From Lineus longissimus (Eukaryota; Nemertea; Pilidiophora; Heteronemertea; Lineidae): a stretch of 64,000 bases of DNA. Below, piece after piece: positions 11,630 to 23,300 of this stretch. The notes under the pieces were generated by a model. It saw only the letters and a program-made list of their open reading frames with translations. It was not told the origin of the DNA and did no database searches. The DNA is taken from NCBI RefSeq assembly GCF_910592395.1, contig NC_088313.1, positions 2,360,501 through 2,424,500 on the forward strand. The letters run 5' to 3'. Numbering within the stretch: the stretch's first letter is position 1; every line of letters starts with the position of its first letter. The position numbers and the translations under genes are program-made.

Positions 11630-12352
11630 TGATGTCAAACACTAGTGTCCATTAATCTGACCTTATAGCTCACAAGCCTCTGCCTCAAGCTGAGCGGCAC
11701 GGATTCTACATGGTCATCTTCTCTGCGGTGGTGAACTGGTAGGAAGACATACCCCAGCGGGTCACGTGCTTAGCCAATGTCAAACACTAGTGTCCAATAA
11801 TCTCACCTAGCAGCTGAGAAGCCTCACCATCAAGGGCTAACTCGTGCGGCATAGATTCTACATGGTCATCGTCTCTCTGGTGGTGAAGTGGTAGGAATGT
11901 AAAGACACTTACCAGGGGATCATGGGTCCTTTTCCAGAGATCCTAGCCAATGTCAAACACTAGTGTCAAATAATCTCACCTTACAGTGACAAGCCTTTGC
12001 CTCAAGGACTAAATCTTGGAGGGGCTGATTGTAAGTGGTCATCTTCATTGGTGTGGTGAAGTAGGAGGAACCTGATGACATTTACTCGGGGGTCACAGGT
12101 CCTTTTTCAGAGGCCCTAGCCAATGTCAAACAGTGGTGTCCAATAATCTCACCCAAGGGGCTTACAAGCGTCATCATCAAGGGCTAACTTGTGCAGCCTA
12201 GATTCTACATGTTCATCATCTCTGGTGGTGAAGTTGTAGGAATGTAAAGACACTTACCAGGGGATCATGGGTCCTTTTCCAGAGATCCTAGCCAATGTCA
12301 AACACTAGTGTCCAATAATCTCACCTTACAGCCAACAAGCGTCTGCTTCTAA
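11630..12352. repeat. Minisatellite, about 173-bp unit, 4-5 copies
   Basis: ATGTCAAACACTAGTGTCC-type unit starts occur at about 11632, 11777, 11950, 12123 (diverged, CAGTGGTGTCC) and 12295, giving spacings of 145, 173, 173 and 172 bp. The first unit lacks about 28 bp. Units 2 and 4 are more alike (both carry CACTTACCAGGGGATCATGG) than either is to unit 3, which suggests a two-unit higher-order period. The fifth copy breaks off near 12352. Minus-strand reading gives exon-like units, treated in the findings. Confidence 0.95.
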
Positions 12353-14165
12353 GGCTATTGTGAAAGTGCGTTCCACACTAAAAGGGTGAATCCAATTCCA
12401 AGCTATCAGAAGCTGGCACCTATTACAATTTACTCTTCAAAGGTTCGATAACGGTACCATACCGATACAATCAAAATATTGATATCATTATGCTGTACTC
12501 TATTTATGGCAATGGCCATGAATATTGGGGAATTTCAATCATTTTAAAGGCACTGGGTATTAAAGAGGTCTCAGACACAACTTGTCATCATCTTTTTCTT
12601 GGCAACTGAAGTGCACGTTTGGTTGACTTCAAAGGCCACTGTTATTGGAGAGAAAAAATAGTTCTTGGAAATTTGCATTTATAGGAGATGGGTAAATCTC
12701 CTTTTTCTTCAACTTGCAACACTTGACCTTCACTAGTTCGGAGCTTTTTGTACCATGTGGCAGTCCTGGGATCTGTAAAGGGGAAATCCAGGAGTCAGAG
12801 AATGAGGAGGTTGATGTCAATTTCCTTCAATTCATTGTAAATTTCTGAGAGTTTTCTAATATGAGTGCAGTGCCCTGGCATGTGACTCCTTTGGATGCTC
12901 ACGAGCTGTTGACTAGGATACAGGATGGACACTACATCTGTTTTTGGTTTGGTTGAAAATGATGCTTTCCATGGTTAAGGAATGAAAACATAATATTATC
13001 AGCTGAAATCTACAAACTTGTTCATCCTGATCAGTCGCATCTGCACAAGACTGTTGACATCAAAATCAGTCTCATAAAACAGAACTCTAATTAACAGATA
13101 TATAACAATGGTTAGTGCTCATCTTTAAGCTTAATATTCTAAACCACGAGATCACGCTTCAATAACTCCTGTCACAACCATATGAAATTCTGTGATTAAT
13201 TCACTTCATAAATACATTTATTACTGAATCATGTTTCTAATATGTGTCGATGGTGAAATGACGGCATGTCATTGATAATTGTGACAGATGCATTGAGGTG
13301 TGCTTTCATTACCTCAGGGGGGTTTATTACTCAATAAATGCCATGGAAATGAAGTACGACTTTGTAGAATGATGCAATGTTTCAATATCGGCAGAGAAAG
13401 TAAAGTCAACCATGCAGAAGATAATGATCAAAAGGCTGATGTTTCGTTATCATGTTTCATTTCTCGTGCAGTGGTGGAAGATCCTACACAAATCAAGCCT
13501 GAGACTTGAAATTCCGTGAAAACATACTATAAACACCCCCAAATTCAAAAGGTCACAATTCTGGCGCTAAAACAAGCCATGGAGATATACGTCAAGTGAC
13601 AATCGCATTATGTGAATCTTCAGCCAGAACCATACGTCACGGAAGAAACAAGCACCATGATGAGAAGATCCCACTTCATTCTTCTTTGCCTTGCCAGCGT
13701 ACGCGGGAGATTACGTCCAAATCAGCAAAGCTAACTTAATCAGACCCAGCTTATATTCCGCAGTAGGAGTCTTATAGATTCATTCATATGATTACCGCAC
13801 CTTGAATACCCGCGTGTGCAAATATGATCGAGGAAAATTTGGTCAATGGGACATATTTGGTTTCGTTTATCAAGGTAGTTAGGAAAGCCACCATTGGAAA
13901 ATGATGAAGAAGTACGCCATCCGATGGACAGCCAGGATCAATATTGTCAATGGAGTTATTTAGCAGTCGGTGTCTGGGGTCGACTTCTCACACTAAGAAG
14001 CAGCAGGCAGTGTATGTGACTTTGCATGGCTTCGAATAGAATTGCTGATTCAGCAGTTCCTGCTGGTGTAGGGGATCAGAGAATAAAAAGCTTTATGGAC
14101 CCACTTAGATGAGTCATGTTACACAAATCAAGTTGCAATGAGGTAGCAACAGTAGACACACTTAC
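12353..14165. other. Non-coding stretch
   Basis: No recognised gene. Open frames at 12629-12820 (minus) and 13300-13509 (plus) are within chance length and lack family motifs. Confidence 0.5.
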
Positions 14166-14270
14166 ATCTATGTACTGAACCATCTTGATCAAGGATGGGA
14201 TATCATCTTGGTCATGCCTGTTTGAAAAGTTAACTATGGATGCAAGTTCAGTTACTTGCTTTTCATCTAC
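14166..14270 (-). CDS. Candidate exon, unknown product
   Basis: On the minus strand a frame of 35 codons (VDEKQVTELASIVNFSNRHD then QDDIPSLIKMVQYID) runs into the donor GAT/GTAAGTG at 14165-14160. A stop sits immediately upstream of the frame, next to a CTAG acceptor with a poor, purine-rich tract. A better acceptor (TTAACTTTTCAAACAG) lies inside and would give a 52-nt exon starting at 14217. The peptide has a soluble helical look (acidic and hydrophobic alternation) but I cannot assign a family. The evidence is the strong donor and frame agreement. Confidence 0.25.
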
Positions 14271-14732
14271 CTAGATCTCACTTCCTTGTTTTTTTCAAAC
14301 ATCTGTAAGGATTTGATAGTGTAACTTAAATGCTGTTTAGCAGTTTATTGTTGACGACTGAATGAATACTGTCATTTTTCTCTGCAATTTTCGTATTCCA
14401 TCCTGAAACGTTGAGGCTATCTCGGAGAAAGAGCCAGATGGAATAAAAGGTTCCATTAGAAAATTTGAAACAGGTCTATAACGGCCACGACCGCATCCCA
14501 GATTCTGAGGACCACATCGAAAGGTCACTACTCATTTGACCAGAAGGAATAGCTAACACTTTCATGCTTATCAGCCCCCATGTGCCTGATATATAATTGG
14601 TGTGATGTCCACCAATCTCTTCGATGACTGACTGATAATTGACCATGTTTGGCTATCGACTCTGATCACAATGATAGTAGAGATGAAGTGATAAATGTTA
14701 GTTCGAACGATTGGACCCCTTCTTCCTTTCAG

Positions 14733-14931
14733 CATTTCTAAAACATACTCGGCCCCCCATAGACAGTCTACAGCTGCAGCTGTCTTGGCGGAAGTCGGGT
14801 GGATTACCAATCAGTACAGAGCGCTACACATAATGCACACCTTAGTCAGAGCGGACTATCGACAACTTGATGAAATGACTGTCATTCTCTATCACCTATG
14901 CATCGCTAACAGCCGTGAAACACACTTTTAA
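14733..14931 (+). CDS. Candidate exon after a strong acceptor, unknown product
   Basis: GGACCCCTTCTTCCTTTCAG (ending at 14732) is a near-ideal acceptor. The following frame stays open for 65 codons to a stop, encoding ISKTYSAPHRQSTAAAVLAE and a later DYRQLDEMTVILYHL segment. It could be a terminal exon. The minus strand is also open here, so strand choice rests on the acceptor alone. No family recognised. Confidence 0.22.
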
Positions 14932-15717
14932 TACTAGAAGCGATTACACGCTCATTTGGCTGCTGAAATCACAATATGTTATAACTATCATTATCTTTAT
15001 GTATGGGCAAACATTGATATGCTTGGTGAGAGTGGGATGTTTGGTTTCGTTACGTTCTCCCACAAACATTTCTGATGGGATTTCTGTGTTTTTATTAAGA
15101 AATAATGAGAACATTTAAATCCGAACAAGGGAGTGGGGTGAAGTACTGTATGACATAGAGCTCAGCTCACAATGAAGTTGACAGATGAAATACGTGCCAA
15201 GCCCCGACTTAGTGTCGGTGTTATAATATGAAAACATGATAAATGGTGTTAGATGTTGAAACGGGTATCTTTTAGTCCTGTACGGTAAATGTGGCAAGGG
15301 GGACTCCTGGACAGCTACTCCTTTGAAAAGAAGAGCGAAGCTTTCTAGAACACCCAGCAACAATATGCTGATTCAGCATTTTGGAGGGACGACGCCTCAC
15401 TTCACTTCAGCGCCACAAAAAACAACACCACCATTACAAAGGTAGAAAGGTGTTGTTGGTTAGGGAAATTACCTTTCTTGAAATAGAAGGGAACAGACCA
15501 CATTTGACAAGTTTGATAATTGGCAATCTTAGAAGTACTTCATTCGGCTTCAACTGGTATACTTAGCTGTTTTGTTATTATACCCTATGGTTCAAGACAG
15601 ACAGAGGGGGAGACTTTCTTTTGACTGAAGAGCAAATGGCTTCTTGCCAGAGAGTTTATCAAAGCTATTTATGATTTGTTCCAATCACAGTTCAAACATT
15701 GTTTACCACAAAGGCCA
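14932..15717. other. Non-coding stretch
   Basis: Nothing recognised apart from short chance frames. Confidence 0.5.
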
Positions 15718-15790
15718 AGGTCCAGCCCGGGTTTGAACCCAAGACCTATGGTTTGCAAGGCCATCACTCTACCGATGGAGCTGAAGAGAA
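15718..15790 (-). mobile_element. SINE head derived from a tRNA (minus orientation)
   Basis: Read on the minus strand, a near-consensus pol III A box (CAGCTCCATCGG, 15772-15783) is followed after about 31 bp by a B box (GGGTTCAAACCC, 15729-15740). Between them GGTAGAGTG and CTTGCAAACCAT resemble a D arm and an anticodon arm. The stems are imperfect and no clean acceptor stem closes, so this is a decayed tRNA-derived SINE head, not a working tRNA gene. The tail runs to lower coordinates without a clear end. Confidence 0.75.
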
Positions 15791-18376
15791 ATTCCCTCTC
15801 CCTCAGCTAATACAGATAATGCCACCACAACAAAACTGTCCCCATATAACTAACACCCAAAGGAATTTTTCTCTCTCCCCTGCTTTGTGAAACAAAGGAC
15901 TACCTGCACGGTCATCAATACAAAAAGTTACCTTGCACCTGGGCATTGGTGGTGGTAATTACGCACCTTTAGCTCTTCTTAGCCAGCTCTCTCATTGGCT
16001 GACAACATTTCTTTATAGATTCGATAATTCCTGAGATATTCGTGGAAGGTTTTTTTCTGATGTTTCTTCTCAATGTATAATTTGGAGCTGGAGTTATTCA
16101 ACATGCTCAAGTCTTTTTCAAAGGTTGGTCTGCTTCACTTGAGCCTAAAAATTCCTAAATGGATTCACCCATAGGACTGATTTGCCTCCATATGCTAACC
16201 CATTCAGAAAGAAAAATCTAAAATAATTGGCTATTTTGTTTCTTTATTTCAAATCAAATGATTCTGTAAATGGATTATGCTTTCAACAAGTTTCTCCAAG
16301 GTCTCTATCTGCTTCACTGGAGACTAGGTAATCCCTACAGATTCCGCCAAAGTATCGACTTGTCCCCATGCTCAGCAACACACAAAGAACTACCGAGTTG
16401 TTACGAACAGTTAGCTTTGCACGAGGGTGTAATTGGTGGAAATTAGCATCCTTTGTCTGGTGTTTGCAAAAGCCTTCATTAGCAAGACCAGATAGAGGCA
16501 ATTAGAGTCCGGATGGTCTCTGTTAACCTTTTGAAAGTCAGAATCCCTGAGACGCAAAAGTGGGTGACATGTACAAGTGTGCACGTTTCATACTGCATGA
16601 TTGCATGATTGCAGCTTTCTGCCAGAAGGATAATGACTGGATTGACGATGAGAGATTAGGGGCTAACAGTCATCTTGACAGAAAAGGTCTGAGACAACGC
16701 CCTCCAGCCTGCACTTTAATACTTTTTCGGACTTGGCAACCAGAATCTACCATATGGTCTAACTGTTACAGTCCTTTAAAAGGATTGTGCTGCAGAAGAA
16801 AGGACATAGGGTTTCCCTACGACCATGGAAAGATTTCAAGGCCTGTACCTGCTGAAACTACTCCAAAATAGCCAGAACTTGCTTTATTTCAAGAGAGAAC
16901 CCAACCTATGCGTGGATGCTCAGGAGGACCTCTTTCAGCACAGACCAGTCAACAAAGACACCTTGATTCAACCAGGGACCCCTCATAACACTGGCTTTTG
17001 GACACAATCCTTAATGCCTGAACAGAAGCAGCAGCCATCGTCTACAGACACTCCATGTCAATTTTAAGCCTGCTTAAGGTGAAATTCTAAAAAAATTCAC
17101 AGATTTCCCAAGTGAAATTAGGGGGAACAGCCCTGAAGATTCTTCTAATAAAAGAAAAAGATTTCATTCCCATTCGAAACACGAACTAAAATTTCTTACT
17201 CGATAGAGTGTGAATGGGGGATTTTTTGCAGCATAATCCCTGCCTCAAGCAAGTTTCAATAAAGATAACGGATGAAATATGCCGTCTTTATGCACCACAT
17301 CTCTGTAGCAATCGCGTAATGCCTGTGATCAATGAACTTGGGGAATATCGCTTCATCGTATCCGTTGATTCATTGCCAGTCTCCAGTGTTTTCAATAACT
17401 GGGACTGATCCAAGGTATTTTCAATTGCAAGGTTTGAGCGATACTTTCTGCGATCTCAGTTATCTGTTCAGCAAAACCAATTGATAACTGACATCTGAAT
17501 GACGATGATTATGCCAGTTGTGGAATTTCAAGATTTTGCATCAATCTGCTTAAAAAGATTGATCGAGTCGGGGCTTATGTTGAGAATTCAATGACAGAAA
17601 ACGGGTCCATTCCGTTTCCCCATGAATGAGGTTCAATGGGGGGTTTAGAAAACTGTTTAATGCCTTTGCATTTTGTAGATTTATTTGTGAAATATGCCAG
17701 GGATATTCATTTCAGAGTGTTGTGACAAGCAGTTCCAATAACATACAAAAAATTCAAGCTCACATCATCCTCAATAAAGGATACATCTGAAACCAAAAGA
17801 AGTCCACTTTTTAATTTCCCCACTAACACCAATGCCACTTTTCATAACTCGTGTGATTACTTAGATTAAAAGGAAACTTAAGAACCCTGTTTCTCTTTCC
17901 AAGGCGACGACACACCTGAGATTGTTGCATCAAGTTTTCCTGTTCATTGAAGCACACCCTGATAAGAAATCCAAGTAAACTTCACGGAAAAATTCAGCCA
18001 TTGCTTTCAAATCATCTAGCAAGTCATCCTAAGTACATTGGTGTGTGATAACACACAGTAGATTTGCCATGAACTCGTGGTATATCATCGTATGTGTCTA
18101 AGTACGATGCCTGACTAGACACAGCCAACAATGACAGGACTTCACCGCCACTCGACCGTGTTCATGATCGCATTGACGTCACCGATATGAACCTGTCAGA
18201 ACATGGCAGTCGATCAATCGAAGTTGTTCATACAGATGAGATATGATGGTATACGCACCTCCGCCGTTCAATGGTATTACCGTGACAGCAAGGCTACAGG
18301 TGCTATTTTCATTGTTCATTATCAGCTTCCCCCAAAAAAGTACTGTGAAACCCCAAAAACTTTTGTGGCTTTGAAC
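15791..18376. other. Non-coding stretch
   Basis: Weak similarity between about 15925-16150 and 16300-16480 (TTGCACCTGGGCATTGGTGG / TTTGCACGAGGGTGTAATTG and CTGCTTCACTTGAG / CTGCTTCACTGGAG) suggests an old duplication. A 103-codon frame at 16560-16871 (plus) is at chance length and has no motifs. Confidence 0.45.
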
Positions 18377-18560
18377 AACTTAGCCCAGGAAGAGGTAGGT
18401 CTTCACTTCACCTTTTCGTGTGCATGACAGACAACACAACCATCAAAGGTTGCCAGGTTGAGACACTGTTTTAAGCGAAACATGGTTTTCAACAACCAAG
18501 CTAAGAAATGGCGAGGGTTTTCACCACCCCTTTTGTGCACAACAGACAACACACCCTTGA
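18377..18560. repeat. Diverged two-copy tandem repeat, about 117-bp period
   Basis: CTTTTCGTGTGCATGACAGA then CAACACAACC in copy one matches CTTTTGTGCACAACAGACAA then CACACCC in copy two, with a shared lead-in (TCTTCACTTCACC / TTTTCACCACC). Confidence 0.7.
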
Positions 18561-21372
18561 ACAAGACTGTGTCTTCTATGTAGATGACATCCTAAAATAG
18601 CTTAATCGTAATAGAATCACTCCAAAGTGTTTTTTTCAGCCTTAAGGAAAATAAGTGGTATACCCTTATGTATCTTCATATCATCGTTTCGCTTGTACCC
18701 ACTATGACTGAGCTCAATACTATCATGAATATAATAATGACCAAGAATATAGCTTCCACTTCTCGCAGTAATCATACAGCCGGCGGCACTCCTCAGTTCA
18801 ATGTTTCCTCCATATTGCGCTATTAGCTTAACAAGGGGATAGAGCTGTCTTAGGACTCATGAAGGTATGCGAATGACAATCTGTAATAGTACAAGCTTCA
18901 GTCATGTCAATTCCAGCTCAATTCCATACGTTTTTTCTCCGTCGAAAATCTGCAAGTGCTAATTTGTTTAAATTCTAACACCCACGGCACTATTTCATTC
19001 AGCATAGCATTAATTTTTTTTACTTTTTCATGATTTGCATTATTGTCAGATGCATCATGCCTGGTAGTGACGTAGTAATTGCATGCAAAGGATCATATAA
19101 AGATATGGAAAGGCCTCGCATTAAAGCCCACAACTTCTTATATTGAGATGACTTGATATAACCCTTCTGGGTTGAGTTCAATGCACTTTAAGCTCTCCAA
19201 CTCTCTCTTGTGGCATGCAGCGTCTTGCTCCATCGCTTTGTCAATCAAAAGGAAGATCCAGTTTTTATACGCACCCAGCTCCGTCTGCGATATGGGTGGA
19301 GCTGCATCCACGTCATACTCAACAAACATGAACCAAGTGCATTAATTCTTCGTTATGCAGAAAAATCATATCCTGGAAGAATTTCTTCGCTGTTGGGCAG
19401 AGATAAGAATATGGCCTTATTACGTGAGTGATCAACTTATAATTAATCAGAGTAATGTCTCAAACACAGGGTGGATGCAAGAAAATGTAGGGAAATGGAG
19501 CAAAGAGCAAAGATGGCTGCATTTTAGTCATTCTCCAACCCATGGTAGAATACAGTAAGAGCTAGTCTGGTGAAAACTTTAGGGAAAGACTGTTTGTACA
19601 AGTCGTATGTACCAATGCAATTCAGGGACTTGCCAACATGTACACCACCGGTGCCCAGACCTACCACCAACTAACGCTACTTGCTATTTCCAGGGTCCAC
19701 TAACTTTTTCACCTATCCAAAGTGGACATTGTTGCCGAATTAACCGGTGAAACAATACGTCAAATAATTTGTCAGTTTTATGTCATCTAACAATTTACAA
19801 GAACTCCTACCTGCTTTTTTCCAAATTTTTGTCGCGAAGTCAATTCAAATGAAATGTCTCTGATTCCGATAGAATGGGTTAATGGAATGAAATCCATTAC
19901 GAAAGCTTTCCATCCGATAAAAGATACGAGCTGAGTACAATGTAATCCAATGTAATTTGAGACAGCGATTTATCGAAACACTATCGCCGGGGAATGGTTA
20001 TGACAAGAGAATTAATGAAGAACAAAAAGGATAATTCGGAAATATGTCCGCGACTGTATTTGAGTCGTGCAGGTATTCATTGATTCTGCCATGAGGGACC
20101 AGGTAACCGACGTTTTCTGTCTGGCCTCCCCGACAATAAAGGAGGATTATTTGCAATGTCATCTAAACTAGCAATGATAAATCAAGTTTATTGCGGCCTC
20201 GTCAAAGAGGTTAAATTTGCAGATCAGGCCCTGGTGGTCCAGAACAAGTAAAGTTACTTTAATACTTGGCATTAACTTTAGCTTGTCATTACGATATCCC
20301 CTTCAGTTCAGCCCTTTGGACTCAACACCAAGTTAGGTAGACACCAAGTTAGTGGCTTAGTTCTTTTGAACACTTGGGCGCTGAAAGCAACTGGTATCTG
20401 AAGAGTTCTTTCGGGCCTACTGGACAAGGATGATCAGTGAAGTTACCTAACACTGCCAAAGCCACCAACATGCTAACTTTACTTAGGAATTCACCAACAA
20501 AAGGGTAAAGCCATCAAAAGCGCAAGGGACCTTCACCAGTCCCAAAAGGACCAAAGCACACCTGCATTGGCTATTTTGCTGCCAAATGAGCAACTGAATC
20601 CATTGCAACTGCTAAAGGGACCTCAAATACACTGCCCCTAACACCAAACAGACAACCTCATATTTCACAAAATTGATGCTGGCCATTTATTTCCAAATCT
20701 CGGCTGTCCAATCGAACGTATCGGTCAATCAGTTCCCGGAGCGGTCCATTTATCTTGGTGAGTTTGCGTCATGAATATTAGAAAGCGTTTGGCATCAAAT
20801 CGTTGGTGAAGTGAAGTGAATAAAGGATAAAATGGTCGTGATGCGACTTAGCTATCATTTGTCACTGGTTGTCAGAATTACCAATGCCCACGTAAAAAGC
20901 TACTTTTTTCTCCTTAGCTTTCAAGCTAACAATGGCTAATCGAAATAGCATTTCACCAATGTGCTATTTTTAGGAAGGACAGTATCCAGTACAACAGTAA
21001 AGTAGCACTACAGGGTACGCCAGAATCCCGGACATAGGATATTTTTTAATTGTCTAACTTAAAGCAAGCAAGCAACTGCAAGTGGAAGCATTTTTTCAAT
21101 TTCATCCAGGAATTTCATACTCCTCTTCTTCTGCTTTAGGAATTTTTCAGATACAGGAAGTTGGCTTTCGGTAACAAAGTCAGCTATCCACAAGAATTCT
21201 GGAAGGGAGCCCCACAGTTTTGGTGCTGGTGGTATCCTTCGTTCAATATGCGTCTCCAAAATTACGTTCCATATATGAGATTGAGATTTGGCGCTTACTG
21301 CATCTAAACAAGCACAGACAATAATGTCAAGAACAAAACGCTCGTTGGTGCCAGTGCACAAAAAACGCGGAC
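18561..21372. other. Non-coding stretch with a short tandem and a possible conserved patch
   Basis: A strong acceptor ends at 18639 (GTGTTTTTTTCAG) and opens a 63-codon frame of unknown type. A 16-bp direct repeat (ACACCAAGTTAG) lies at 20325-20352. Between about 19,880 and 20,220 the sequence is compositionally balanced and rich in homeodomain-like ATTA/AATCA words; it may be a regulatory element. At 21059-21361 the minus strand has a 100-codon frame (FVLDIIVCACLDAVSAK) of unknown identity. Confidence 0.4.
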
Positions 21373-21520
21373 CTTATTGAAATAATCTTCACACATGAAA
21401 TATTGCATGTACAGCATCTATCACGGCGATGTCGCAATATTTCTGGACAAATGACCAGATTTTGCAGATTTATTGAAATAATCTGTGCGAATGTGAAATC
21501 GTGTGTACGACATATATCAC
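21373..21520. repeat. Diverged tandem repeat, about 96-bp period
   Basis: TTATTGAAATAATCTTCACA near 21373 recurs as TTATTGAAATAATCTGTGCG near 21469, each followed by an ATGTGAAAT-like word and CATATATCAC/CATCTATCAC. Confidence 0.75.
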
Positions 21521-21851
21521 GTACATGCCCACCGTAACATGGACGAAGACAACGTACACTGCACTGTAAATAACACACAACTGTTCTTATCATCCTGAGA
21601 CAAAACAACTGATAGATCTCGTGATATTCCTGCCAAATGACCGGCATCAAAGCGGAAGATTCTACAAGGGATTTTTTAACACCGTTACTTATTGCGATCC
21701 CGCGTAAAGAAAGCCGCACGATTGAGCGGATTGTCGACTTTGATCATCGCTAACGATCTCTTTCATCTTCCTTTGAACTTTACACAAGAAATCATTCTCG
21801 TTATCGTTATCGGCAAATTTGTTTTGGTCAGTTATCTGTTATGTGTCCAGC

Positions 21852-22107
21852 CTTCAGCATACATGCTCAGTTCATCGTGAAATCTAGTTCAACAATTTAC
21901 TGTAGAGATAACAGTAATGCAAACTGTAACTGGAAGGTGTGGTCGTACAGTGGAAGCCCACATTCAACTTGTGTTTGGAATAATGCGGGTTTGAGGTTTG
22001 GCCAGGGTCACTCTGTACTGTCAACTGGCCTGAAATGGCCAAGAGAACGCAATACATGCTCTCCTTCAGCATACATACTTAGTTCATCATAAAGTCTAGT
22101 TCAACAA
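21852..22107. repeat. Pair of 43-bp direct repeats, about 213 bp apart
   Basis: CTTCAGCATACATGCTCAGT with its continuation GAAATCTAGTTCAACAA recurs as CTTCAGCATACATACTTAGT with AAAGTCTAGTTCAACAA. The 170 bp between them have no recognised content. They may be the ends of a small insertion or part of a decayed minisatellite. Confidence 0.8.
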
Positions 22108-23094
22108 CATCTTGGCCCATTTTGTATTCACATTATTCAATACTTGTTTTCATTTGAACTAAATGCAAAGGTATTGCTTCAGCATGTCAACAGCTAAATC
22201 CTTTGACCGAGATGCTAATCCTCGCAAATCTTTAGCATTATTGCTCGATTGAAGCTGAGCTTAAAAGACAGATAGCAACTGCTCTTCTTTTAAGAGCAAA
22301 CTTTGGATTATGAATATTTCTTATCGAAACGTAAACAGCAGCTCATGAATATAGTCTACCAAAGGCTAATGCCTATATAGGTCCACTGAAGTCGGCAGGG
22401 TTCGGCCTTTGTGGAATACTAGGGACCCTATGCACATCGAAACATCCAGTCAAATGCAGAGAGGAGAAAACCTAACTTTTAATATGTTGGTCACCACTTG
22501 CTTCTAATTCCATCAGACAACCAAAAGCACAAGAGGAATCTCATTCAGTTCTGACATTTCATGTTGCTTGAAAAGACTGGCACTAATCACCTGCAAAATT
22601 GTACCTCACTAAACCCAAAGAATAAACGAAGCACTTTAAACGACAAAGTGTAAAATTGCATCTTCAAACTGTGAAATATCATTCTTTCTTGTCCTTCAAG
22701 TGTGTTTTGACACGGACCCTGAAAATGTAAACATGAGTTCCAAATTTGTTTGCCGCCCCAATTGGATTGCTTGGTCTCAAGGGAAGACAAGACGACACGA
22801 GTCTGACGATCTCGCACACAAGTGTGAAATTTAATCAAGATGACATTGGCGAGTAACGTTATGCCTGGGAAGCAAGGGAGATGAAAGCCGACAGGATAGA
22901 TATGGAGTCCAATTGGGAGGCATCTGAGAATGTAGAGTGACAGTTACGGTTATAGAATGTTATAAAAGACAATGCAAAATATTGATGAATTCTCGGTAAG
23001 ATGAAAGTTGAAGGACGAATATGGGAGATAGGACACACATCTCATTTTTAACCCTCCTCTGCCAACCACCAGCTGTCTTCCTCGAATACACTCA
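22108..23094. other. Non-coding stretch
   Basis: Nothing recognised. Confidence 0.5.
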
Positions 23095-23300
23095 ATTTCT
23101 TGCCTCTAAGGCTTAAGTTGTGCAGTGGTAGGGACTTTATCCAGCGCGGTTCACCACTGTGGTCGTGGGTTTGACTCTTAATCCGGGCACGCCTCATGTG
23201 ATAGAGGGGTGACCCTCGATGATAGTACAGGTTTTCTCCGGAAACCTTCATTTGTGATGGAGCTAGTAATGTCACAGTTGATACTCAGCTCTAAGTTTGA
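23095..23300 (+). mobile_element. tRNA-derived SINE with GGTTTTCTCCGG block
   Basis: An A-box-like GTTGTGCAGTGGTA (about 23117-23130) and a B-box-like GGGTTTGACTC (23167-23177) form a degraded tRNA head. CCGGGCACGCCTCATGTGAT follows, then GGTTTTCTCCGG at 23230-23241 and a tail ending ACTCAGCTCTAAGTTTGAT. A TTTTCTCCGG-containing body after a tRNA-like head is, as far as I recall, common in invertebrate repeats. The promoter boxes are mutated, so this copy is probably inert. Confidence 0.65.

Noticed and set aside
11905-11930. Resemblance of CACTTACCAGGGGATCATGG to the 5' end of U1 snRNA
   Set aside because: The word is part of the 173-bp minisatellite unit, the rest of U1 is absent, and other units diverge freely here.
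15718-15790. Functional tRNA gene
   Set aside because: A and B boxes are present but acceptor and T stems do not pair properly; a SINE head explains it better. The same applies at 47392-47524 and 55544-55650.
21059-21719. Overlapping minus-strand frames of 100 and 130 codons as a gene
   Set aside because: They start at non-ATG codons, overlap in different frames, cross a tandem repeat and have no splice or homology support; lengths are close to chance.
21852-22107. Solo-LTR or LTR pair
   Set aside because: The paired repeats are only about 43 bp with a 170-bp spacer, without TG...CA ends, primer-binding site or polypurine tract.
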